Assembly: GCA_913057175.1 (NCBI GenBank)
Contig: CAJXNP010000007.1
Location: forward strand, 62,001 to 126,000
From: an uncultured Cytophagales bacterium
GTDB taxonomy: Bacteria > Bacteroidota > Bacteroidia > Cytophagales > Cyclobacteriaceae
Length of the DNA stretch: 64,000 nucleotides
Direction: 5' to 3'
Below, piece by piece: positions 10,117 through 17,282 of the stretch (its first letter is position 1; each line of letters opens with the position of its first letter). Both the position numbers and the translations under genes were made by a program. Below the pieces are notes generated by a model. The model was not told the origin of the DNA. It was given only the letters and a program-made list of their open reading frames with translations, and did no database searches.

Positions 10117-11204
10117 AGTTGGTAGGTTCTTTTTCGGGCGGCAATGCTCCAATTGTCAGCAACCTTTCCATTACTCACAATCAGGGCTTTTTCGTGAAGT
10201 GCCACCGTCGGACAAATGTGCCAGGGAAATCCGTACAGCACATCACCTATGTGAAAATCATTGACCCGAGAAGTCTCAACAACCAGGTGTTCCTCACTAT
10301 GAACTTTTATTTCGATATCAGGTAGTTGTGGAAAATAAACCGGTGAACCTTTCATCTCAGAAGCTACAGCCTTATGCCCAAGGTCCAGGCACATGAGGTT
10401 GCTTCCAGGCTTGCTCACAACCCTTGTCAGCAAAACCGCTGCAATCTCCATAGGAATATCGGGAAAATTTGCTGTGTAACCCTGGTCCCACAGCAGGGTA
10501 GTGCCAGGTGAAAGAGTTCTTTCCGGAAATTGAGCATGAATGGGGAAAGAAATACTTCCTCCGCAAATGACTTCAAATGGATCGATACCTTCTGACCGAA
10601 TTTTTGAAATCAGTTGGTTGACGTCTGCAAAAGGTTTTTCGACGGTCTCTGTTCTTACACTTACCTCCCTTTCACGAATATGTCCGTCATAAACATGCAG
10701 GCCGGCGAAATGAAGATTTGATTTTTGGATATCTTTAAAGAGCTCAAAAGCATTTTTGGCTGCAATTCCTGTTCGGTGCATTCCAACATCAATATCAATA
10801 AAAACATAAACTGATTGATCAGCGATGACCTTCCAGGATGCAATTTGTTCTTCATGATCTACCAATGCAGAAAAGCGGGTTGTAGGATATTGCTTACTTA
10901 GTTCAAGGAGTCTTTTTTGTCCCGGACCCACCAGCGGGTATGCCACTAACACATCGTGTACGTTTTTCTCGGCCAGCATCTCAGCTTCGGCAAGGGTAGC
11001 ACATTTGAACCTCGAAATCCCCGATTTCAATTGCATATCGACGATCTCCCGGCATTTATAAGTTTTGATATGAGGGCGGAGGCGGTCAGCAGAACCTGCT
11101 ATCCGGATCATCTGGTTAACATTCTGCTGAATTCTCTCCGGATAAAACAAAAGAGCAGGAGAAAGTAATTCATCTGTATTTTCTACCTCAAACCAATTTT
11201 TCAT
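10113..11204 (-). CDS. D-serine/D-threonine PLP enzyme (DSD1 / D-threonine aldolase family)
   Basis: Fold-type III PLP enzyme with an alanine-racemase-like barrel. The predicted PLP lysine is in RPHIKTYK near the N terminus. The C-terminal domain has PWHICPTVALHEKA; the His-x-Cys pair there matches the metal site of eukaryotic-type D-serine dehydratase and D-threonine aldolase. It would either dehydrate D-serine to pyruvate and ammonia (through an enamine) or cleave D-threonine-type substrates to glycine. I use the ATG at 11204, two bases after the RidA stop; a TTG at 11210 is possible. A RidA gene immediately upstream favours the dehydratase reaction, because RidA hydrolyses the reactive enamine/imine. 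Confidence 0.88.
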   Translation of the reverse strand: MKNWFEVENTDELLSPALLFYPERIQQNVNQMIRIAGSADRLRPHIKTYKCREIVDMQLKSGISRFKCATLAEAEMLAEKNVHDVLVAYPLVGPGQKRLLELSKQYPTTRFSALVDHEEQIASWKVIADQSVYVFIDIDVGMHRTGIAAKNAFELFKDIQKSNLHFAGLHVYDGHIREREVSVRTETVEKPFADVNQLISKIRSEGIDPFEVICGGSISFPIHAQFPERTLSPGTTLLWDQGYTANFPDIPMEIAAVLLTRVVSKPGSNLMCLDLGHKAVASEMKGSPVYFPQLPDIEIKVHSEEHLVVETSRVNDFHIGDVLYGFPWHICPTVALHEKALIVSNGKVADNWSIAARKRTYQL

Positions 11205-11206
11205 TT

Positions 11207-11665
11207 TCAATACATTTCAAATATAGCCTCGATTTCGACAGCAATGTTTCCGGGAAGGATCATGCCCACAGCGCTTCTTGCTCCTTTCCCAAGGTCATCT
11301 CCCAGAAGTTCTACCATTAACTCGCTGAATCCATTGATCACTTTCGGATGGTCGTAAAAATCCGGCTGACTGTTAACCATTCCAAGCGTCTTAACCAATC
11401 GCTTGACTTTGTTCAAGTCTCCAATCTGATCTTTCATTGTGGAAAGCATGGTTAAACCGACCTGTCTTGCTGCTTCGTAACCTTCTTTAATACCAAAATC
11501 AAGTCCTAATTTTCCTTTGATCAGGCTTCCGTCACTTTTTACAGGTCCCTGGCCAGAGACATACATCATCTTGTCAATTATGATAACTGGCTTGTAAACA
11601 CCTCCCGGAGGCGGAGGGGGAGGTAAATGTAAGCCTAGTTCTTTGATCTTTTCTTCCAGTCGCAT
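11207..11665 (-). CDS. RidA-family (YjgF/YER057c/UK114) enamine/imine deaminase
   Basis: About 152 residues of the RidA fold, in the longer subgroup with a proline-rich N-terminal segment (LHLPPPPPPGGVYKP). Recognisable features are MYVSGQGP, the central helix GYEAARQVGLTMLSTMKD, and the C-terminal ARSAVGMILPGNIAVEIEAIFE. These proteins hydrolyse 2-aminoacrylate-type intermediates released by PLP dehydratases. The ATG at 11665 is preferred; a TTG at 11677 would overlap the upstream gene. It lies 4 bases after the permease stop and 2 bases before the next ATG, so it is clearly within an operon. Confidence 0.9.
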   Translation of the reverse strand: MRLEEKIKELGLHLPPPPPPGGVYKPVIIIDKMMYVSGQGPVKSDGSLIKGKLGLDFGIKEGYEAARQVGLTMLSTMKDQIGDLNKVKRLVKTLGMVNSQPDFYDHPKVINGFSELMVELLGDDLGKGARSAVGMILPGNIAVEIEAIFEMY

Positions 11666-11669
11666 GTGT

Positions 11670-12971
11670 TTATACAAATAAGTTTAGTAACAATACTCCA
11701 ATCAAACCAACGACAGAAACTGTTGTTTCCATCAATGTCCAGGAGAGCAATGTTTCCTTTACGGAGACATTGAAATATTCTTTAAAAAGCCAGAATCCAC
11801 CGTCATTGATATGTGAAAATGTAATGCTTCCCGCACCGGTAGCCAATACCAGTAATTCCGGTGAAACACCTGATTGGCCCACCATGGGCAACATGATCCC
11901 TGCCGCAGTCAATGCCGCAACCGTTGCCGAACCTACACTAACCCGGATAAGCGCGGCAACCAGCCACGCTAAGATGAGAGGTGACAAACCCAGGTTCCCC
12001 AGAACGACACCCAACTGATCACTTATCTTCGTTTCAACCATGATCTCCTTAAAAGCACCGGCTCCCGCGATGATAAGCAACACAACGGCGACACTGGAGA
12101 TAGCAGATGACAAAATTTTCATTACTTCAACCATGCTTCTGCCAGTTTTGATACCAAGGAAGTAAACAGCCGCCAGAACAGAAAGGAGCATGGCAATAGC
12201 AGGATTTCCAACGGAATCAATGATGATATTTTCTCCAACCAAAACCTTCAGGAGGGAAGATCCTCCTATCAGCAAAACAGGTAAAAGTGCGATCACAAGG
12301 CAGGTTAGAAGAGGCGGTGTCTGAATGTTTTCATCTGTTTCGACCACATATTCCTTGAGGAGCGTAGGTTTGATTCTTTTCATTGTTCTTGACAAAAGGA
12401 ATTTAGCGGCTATGATTGCCGGAATGCCGGCAATGATACCATAGATCAGTGTAAGACCCAGATCGGCTTCGTACATATCGGCGATGGCAGTAGGGGCAGG
12501 ATGGGGAGGCAAAAATCCATGTGTGACAGAGAGTGATGCCAGCATGGGCAAACCGACATAAAGGAGAGGAAGCTTGGTTTGATAAGCAATCGCAATTACC
12601 AAGGGTACCAATATGACAAACCCAACCGTATAAAACATCGGAATACCGACGATGAACCCTGTTACAATCAATGAAAACTGGATGTTTTTCATTCCAAATC
12701 GTTTGACCAGGCTGTTGGTGATCTTATTGGCGGCTCCACTTTCGGCCACCAGCTTTCCCAGCATGGCTCCAAAGCCCAGGATGATCACTAAAAAACCTAA
12801 TGTATTGCCAATTCCTGTTTGGATGGCAGATACCGTTTCATCCATCGACAATCCTCCTGCAACACCCATAAAGATGCAAACCAACATGAAGGAAATAAAA
12901 GTATCCAGCTTGACTACCGTTACGAGCAGGATAAGCGCAATAATGCCTATAATTATGGGAACAAAAACCAT
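11670..12971 (-). CDS. GntP-family permease (gluconate / D-serine type)
   Basis: A 433-residue integral membrane protein with about a dozen hydrophobic segments. The signature around GLPMLASLSVTHGFLPPHPAPTAIADMY and the late segment SHINDGGFWLFKEYF are typical of GntP permeases. The family takes up gluconate and related acids, and includes DsdX, the D-serine permease of E. coli. Because the next three genes are RidA, a D-Ser/D-Thr PLP enzyme and a dipeptidase, D-serine or a similar D-amino acid is the likelier cargo here. That is inference from context, as the sequence alone does not settle the substrate. It starts 4 bases after the hexosaminidase stop. Confidence 0.92.
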   Translation of the reverse strand: MVFVPIIIGIIALILLVTVVKLDTFISFMLVCIFMGVAGGLSMDETVSAIQTGIGNTLGFLVIILGFGAMLGKLVAESGAANKITNSLVKRFGMKNIQFSLIVTGFIVGIPMFYTVGFVILVPLVIAIAYQTKLPLLYVGLPMLASLSVTHGFLPPHPAPTAIADMYEADLGLTLIYGIIAGIPAIIAAKFLLSRTMKRIKPTLLKEYVVETDENIQTPPLLTCLVIALLPVLLIGGSSLLKVLVGENIIIDSVGNPAIAMLLSVLAAVYFLGIKTGRSMVEVMKILSSAISSVAVVLLIIAGAGAFKEIMVETKISDQLGVVLGNLGLSPLILAWLVAALIRVSVGSATVAALTAAGIMLPMVGQSGVSPELLVLATGAGSITFSHINDGGFWLFKEYFNVSVKETLLSWTLMETTVSVVGLIGVLLLNLFV

Positions 12972-12975
12972 CTAA

Positions 12976-14583
12976 CTATTCTTCTTCTTTAAAAATGTGT
13001 TTAGCATAATTGACGTCCCACTCATCTAAAAGAGGTTGGATGTCATTGATTCGGTCAATAAAACCTTCATAATTCTTCGTTCCCTTGGGAGACCAGAGTA
13101 CTTCGGACATGGCAATGGCCCTTGGATAGACCATGTATTCTGCATAATCACTGGTTGTGATGTACTCTGTCCACAAGTTGCATTGAGCACCCAGGATGTG
13201 TTTAGCTTCTTCGGTAGAAAGTTGTGAGGGGATAGGTTCGTATGAATAGACTTCTTCAACTGTTGTCATACCTCCGATGGCCAAAGGTTCAGTCTTAGGA
13301 TCGGCCTGATAATAATCCAGGTAGCACCAGTCTACTGGGGTCATGATCACATCGTGGTTTTGCTTGGCAGCTTCAATGCCGCCTTCTTCGCCTCTCCAGC
13401 TCATCACCACAGCATTTGGAGCTAAGCCCCCTTCCAGGATTTCGTCCCAGCCGATAATGGTCTTACCCTTATTGTTAAGGTATTTTTCCATTCGTTGGAC
13501 AAAATAGCTCTGCAATTCGTGTTCATCAGCAAGTCCTTCTTCACTCATACGTTTCTGGCAATGCGGACATTTTTCCCATTGGGTTTTAGGAGCCTCATCA
13601 CCACCAATATGCACATAATTAGAAGGAAAAAGCGGAAGCACTTCATCAAATACATTTTCCAGAAATTCAAAAGTCTCCTCTTTTCCAGCACAATAAATAT
13701 CTTCAAAAACACCCCAGGTTTTAGCTGTTTCGTATGGGCCATTTGTGCAGCCCAAGTCTGGATATGCCGTGAGGGCTGCTTTTGAATGACCCGGTAACTC
13801 AATCTCCGGGATGACGGTGATAAATCGCTCTGTGGCGTAAGCAACTACTTCTTTTGCTTCTTCCTGTGTGTAATATCCACCGTAACGCTTGCCATCGTAT
13901 TTGGCAGAGTCTCTTGTGCTTGTACTGGCGTGGCCCACAACTGTCTCATTTCTGTAGGCAGCTACCTCCTGCAGCTTCGGGTATTGCTTGATCTCGATCC
14001 TCCAACCCTGGTCTTCGGTCAAATGCCAGTGAAAGGTATTGTATTTGAAATGCGCCATCATATCGATGTATTTCTTGATGAAGTCCACCGGGAACATGTG
14101 GCGGCCCACGTCGAGGTGCATACCGCGGTAGGAAAATCTAGGTTGGTCAATGATCTCTGCCAGTGGAAGGGTGTTTCCAGCAGTTTGAACGATCTGCATG
14201 AAAGATTGAATGCCATAAAATAGCCCGGCGCCGGATGAGGCCAGGATTTTTACTCCTGAGTCACCAATAACCATTTGATATCCTTCTTTAGGGATATTTG
14301 ATTCCGGGGATATTTCCAGGAAGATATCGCCTTCCGAATCAGCTTCGGCGAGTAGCGACGAATTGAATTCATTGACAGTTAAAAATTCCTGGAGAAATTG
14401 CGCCACCTTTTGGGCATCTTCAGAACTCGCTGCAATTTCAATTTGTTCATCCAGTTCAAAACTTCCTCCATGTGTAACCACCGAATCGGGTTGAGGGATG
14501 ATGCTGAATGAAACCGGTACTTCTTCTTTAGGAGAGGCACAATTCAACAGTAGTAGAATAAAAAGGTAAAGGATGTATTTCAT
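12976..14583 (-). CDS. GH20 beta-N-acetylhexosaminidase, lipoprotein
   Basis: Cleaves terminal N-acetyl-hexosamines from glycans. The first 15 residues are a lipoprotein signal with a lipobox ending LLNC. An N-terminal GH20b domain covers roughly residues 25-130, then the catalytic barrel begins at FSYRGMHLDVGRHMFPVDFIK. The catalytic Asp-Glu pair is in VHIGGDEAPKTQW. Other family marks are HWHLTEDQGWRIEI and IGWDEILEGGL. The length of 535 is usual. It is the first gene of the operon with GntP permease, RidA, D-amino-acid enzyme and dipeptidase. With peptidoglycan-derived sugars and D-amino-acid peptides as common substrates, the operon could salvage cell-wall fragments. Confidence 0.93.
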   Translation of the reverse strand: MKYILYLFILLLLNCASPKEEVPVSFSIIPQPDSVVTHGGSFELDEQIEIAASSEDAQKVAQFLQEFLTVNEFNSSLLAEADSEGDIFLEISPESNIPKEGYQMVIGDSGVKILASSGAGLFYGIQSFMQIVQTAGNTLPLAEIIDQPRFSYRGMHLDVGRHMFPVDFIKKYIDMMAHFKYNTFHWHLTEDQGWRIEIKQYPKLQEVAAYRNETVVGHASTSTRDSAKYDGKRYGGYYTQEEAKEVVAYATERFITVIPEIELPGHSKAALTAYPDLGCTNGPYETAKTWGVFEDIYCAGKEETFEFLENVFDEVLPLFPSNYVHIGGDEAPKTQWEKCPHCQKRMSEEGLADEHELQSYFVQRMEKYLNNKGKTIIGWDEILEGGLAPNAVVMSWRGEEGGIEAAKQNHDVIMTPVDWCYLDYYQADPKTEPLAIGGMTTVEEVYSYEPIPSQLSTEEAKHILGAQCNLWTEYITTSDYAEYMVYPRAIAMSEVLWSPKGTKNYEGFIDRINDIQPLLDEWDVNYAKHIFKEEE

Positions 14584-14709
14584 ACTTTGCGTATTTTGTT
14601 CAGATAGTCCAGCCTAAAGGTATTAATTTCCAATAATAATTATACAATGATATTCATCTTGGTCTTTGGATTAAAAAAGCTGAACCAAGCAATCAGATAC
14701 CCACCAAAC

Positions 14710-14805
14710 AAAAGGAATCCAAAAATCCATTCATCCGATAAGCCCTAATTCTGATAAAAAGAATGTCTGAATTGAGATTCTTTAGATTTTGGGATGATTG
14801 GATTT
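14710..14805. repeat. 96-base direct repeat, left copy, flanking the GxxExxY gene
   Basis: This copy matches the one at 15196-15291 at 89 of 96 positions with no gaps (counted by eye). Inside each copy is an inverted repeat built on AATTCTGA and its complement around an AAAAAGAA-like loop, so the repeat can fold into a long hairpin. It ends 30 bases before the GxxExxY ATG. The rest of the 14584-14835 spacer shows no gene. Confidence 0.85.
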
Positions 14806-14835
14806 TTATATATTTGACGTCAATCTTTTTTTATT

Positions 14836-15234
14836 ATGAATGAAGAAATTAAAGATGATCTCACCTACAGAATAATCGGATGTGCCATGAAAGTGCACTC
14901 TACTTTAGGCAATGGCTTTCAGGAGGTAATCTATCAGCGAGCTCTGGCAATAGAATTCCGAAATGCACACCTGGAATTTACTCGTGAGCAGGAAATGCCA
15001 ATTTTTTATGAAGGAGAAGATATCGGAACGAGAAGAGTTGATTTTTTGGTGGAACTTAAAGCATTGGTAACACTGGAAGATGTACATTTAGCTCAGGGAT
15101 TAAATTACCTGGTGGCATACAAATTAGACAAGGGATTATTGCTCAATTTTGGATCCCAAAGTTTGGAAGTAAAACGTTTGAGACATCCTTTAAATAAAAG
15201 GAATCCAAAAATCTATTCATCTGATAAATCCTAA
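14836..15234 (+). CDS. GxxExxY protein
   Basis: A 132-residue protein of the GxxExxY family; the name-giving motif is visible as GFQEVIY, preceded by IIGCAMKVHSTLG. Later family marks are RRVDFLV, a conserved acidic stretch, and LLLNFGSQSLEVKRL. The fold is thought to be related to PD-(D/E)xK nucleases, but no activity is established that I know of. The gene sits between two near-identical direct repeats, and its last dozen codons (from about 15196) lie inside the right-hand repeat, which therefore supplies the C terminus KRNPKIYSSDKS. Isolated on the plus strand among minus-strand operons, it looks like an inserted unit. Confidence 0.88.
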   Translation: MNEEIKDDLTYRIIGCAMKVHSTLGNGFQEVIYQRALAIEFRNAHLEFTREQEMPIFYEGEDIGTRRVDFLVELKALVTLEDVHLAQGLNYLVAYKLDKGLLLNFGSQSLEVKRLRHPLNKRNPKIYSSDKS

Positions 15235-15291
15235 TTCTGACAAAAAGAATGTCTGAATTGGGATTCTTTGGATTTTGGGATGATTGGATTT
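15196..15291. repeat. 96-base direct repeat, right copy, overlapping the end of the GxxExxY gene
   Basis: Partner of the copy at 14710-14805; seven substitutions and no indels separate them. The internal hairpin arms here run from about 15227 to 15266. The first 39 bases are coding for the tail of the GxxExxY protein. Confidence 0.85.
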
Positions 15292-15675
15292 GCCTTGAAC
15301 CTCTCAGGATGAATGTCAGGACAGGCATGATTGATTTGATTAAATGGATACACAATTGAAGGCAACTTCCTGTGAAAAACCACATTCACCCATAACGTCA
15401 TCGAAAAATTCTTTCAACACAGTAACAGCGGCTATTCCCGGCCTTGTGCCGGGATCTCCAGCTAATTGAAAGGTTTTATTAAATATCAGAGGGATCGAAA
15501 AAAACATTGTCTTTCATGTGCCTGGTAATATATTTCCAAAAGATCCCGGAACGGGATCCGGGAATACTTTCTCTTTTTTAGTGATCTTTACTTTAAAGGA
15601 GAATGATCCTGCAACCTAAAATATACCAGTACCTTATGCGTAGACTTTGCATTTCGCTAAATTCCCGTGAATAAT
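15235..15675. other. Gene-free spacer with repeats
   Basis: About 440 bases with no credible gene on either strand. It holds the non-coding remainder of the right direct repeat (to 15291) and a pair of inverted, palindromic repeats at 15433-15457 and 15541-15566. The remaining sequence is unremarkable. Confidence 0.6.
15433..15566. repeat. Paired palindromic repeat (REP/MITE-like)
   Basis: The arm at 15433-15457 starts TATTCCCGG and ends CCGGGATCT. The arm at 15541-15566 is close to its reverse complement (AGATCCCGG ... CCGGGAATA). Each arm is itself a hairpin (CCGGC/GCCGG in the first, ATCCCG/CGGGAT in the second). The arms are 83 bases apart. This resembles a bacterial interspersed palindrome pair or a very small non-autonomous element; no protein is encoded. 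Confidence 0.6.
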
Positions 15676-16875
15676 TTAATAAAAATCCTCCTCCTTCAGA
15701 TCCAATACCCCTGAGGTTTTATTTTGATTGAGAATCCTGGTCGAGCGCAGGTAACGGTTGTAATTATACTCATCGTAAAGCTCATCGGCAGGATCCATGC
15801 TGCTTATGTGTACATTGCCCGAAGCATGGATGAACCGGTTGTTTCCTACCCACATACCAACATGAACAACTTTTTCCTCAGTTGTGTCCGTTTCAGGTCT
15901 GCCAAAGAATAGCAGATCTCCTTTTTTCAGCTTTTCAAATTGACGGGTGTCGTCTATGATCTTCCCTTCCTCTATCTGCTGACTGGCATCACGGGGTATG
16001 ACAAAGCCATTCATAAAGTAAACCATTTTGGTAAAACCCGAGCAATCAACGCCTTTCGAAGAAGTGCCTCCCCACAAGTACGGAATACCTGTCATTTGCA
16101 TAGCAGTTTTGACCAGATCGTCTCCGGTCACACGAAAGTCGGTGAGCCAATGATCGAATAGCATGGCTTCCTCCTTTTTGATGAGCGCCGTCCTTCCATC
16201 AGGGAATTTTGTTCGATAGTAAAGACGGGTTGAATCCAATAATTGCACAATATTTCCGGCGACGAGGTCCGAAACCGGCGTGTCAATATTTGCTGAATCA
16301 TAGGCATGACCGTATGGCTCCAGGTAGATCACTTTAGAGGATGACTTGAATGCCCACAGCTGTGCATGATCCACCAGGTGAATGCCACCACTGTCTACCC
16401 AGGCGATGTAGTGATCGGGCGTTTGTATCAGGTACCAACCACTTTTTTGCTTGTATACTTTTAAAGGAGTACCCAGGAGAGCTTGAGATACCAGCTCCGC
16501 CGAATGCCCCGGTTCACTTCTCAGGTTGCATACCGAATTGTTCACCAGGGCATATATTTTTTCACCAAGTTGGTTCTCAGGCAATATTTCGATTTCACTT
16601 TTTGACTTGATATTAATTTCATGGAGCGATTTAAGCAGATCAGCTTCAACATTGGGAAGATTAGTTTCCCCATATAAAGCAACAGAATCACCGTCCTTCA
16701 TTAGGGCAATGTCAAAAATGGCAGTTCTTTTGTCTGGTGCAAATACGTTTTTAACAGAATCAAGCATGCGCTGAGCTTCGGACAAAGAGGAATCCGTTGG
16801 ACTACATGAAATGACCAGAGCAAATAATCCCCCAAAAAATAGCAATATCAAATTTTTATGAATAGTCCTGCTCAT
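15676..16875 (-). CDS. NlpC/P60 cell-wall peptidase lipoprotein with SH3-like domains
   Basis: Lipoprotein signal with lipobox LVISC near residue 24. Two bacterial SH3-like regions come next: one near residues 110-175 (VCNLRSEPGHSAELV, then LIQTPDHYIAWVDSGGI) and one near 180-235. The C-terminal NlpC/P60 domain has the catalytic cysteine in SKGVDCSGFTKMVY, the histidine in HVGMWVGNNRFIHASG and a typical length. Such enzymes cut the gamma-D-Glu to diamino-acid bond in peptidoglycan peptides, here from the membrane side of the periplasm. The gene is single, with about 400 bases of non-coding DNA upstream. Confidence 0.92.
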   Translation of the reverse strand: MSRTIHKNLILLFFGGLFALVISCSPTDSSLSEAQRMLDSVKNVFAPDKRTAIFDIALMKDGDSVALYGETNLPNVEADLLKSLHEINIKSKSEIEILPENQLGEKIYALVNNSVCNLRSEPGHSAELVSQALLGTPLKVYKQKSGWYLIQTPDHYIAWVDSGGIHLVDHAQLWAFKSSSKVIYLEPYGHAYDSANIDTPVSDLVAGNIVQLLDSTRLYYRTKFPDGRTALIKKEEAMLFDHWLTDFRVTGDDLVKTAMQMTGIPYLWGGTSSKGVDCSGFTKMVYFMNGFVIPRDASQQIEEGKIIDDTRQFEKLKKGDLLFFGRPETDTTEEKVVHVGMWVGNNRFIHASGNVHISSMDPADELYDEYNYNRYLRSTRILNQNKTSGVLDLKEEDFY

Positions 16876-17282
16876 ATAGTGTTATTAGCGTGGAAACGGA
16901 TTGCTGTTAAATTAACATATTCAATCGAATTTCAAGACACTGATTGGCAGCAAGGGTAAGATTTTAGAACCTGACTTTTTTGATTTTTTATTTAATAATA
17001 GCCAATGTACCAAACCTTGCTTTACCTCGGGTCAAACCTTGCTTTACCTTTGGGTGGAGGTAAAGCAACCTCCGGTCGTTTGTTGCGCAACCTTTTTCAG
17101 AGGATGAGCATGGTTTTGGAATTTTGGTGTAAAAAGGATTAGAATTAAGTGAAATGCTGCGATTCGTGGAAGACAATGGGTCATAGTGAATTATTTCATT
17201 GTACTCGCCAACGTCGACTACTCAATAAAAAAGCCACCCCAATTCCTCGAGGTGGCTTTTAAATCTAAATACTATACACTTT
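16876..17282. other. Gene-free spacer with a short direct repeat and the SusD terminator
   Basis: No supported gene. The 17-base sequence CAAACCTTGCTTTACCT occurs at 17011-17027 and again at 17033-17049, and ten bases of its complement (GGTAAAGCAA) follow at 17059-17068. The SusD terminator is at 17227-17260. Confidence 0.55.
17227..17260 (-). terminator. Terminator after the SusC/SusD operon
   Basis: On the minus strand AAAAGCCACC (17260-17251) pairs with GGTGGCTTTT (17238-17229) around a 12-base loop, and the T-run extends to six. It lies 23 bases past the SusD stop. Confidence 0.85.
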
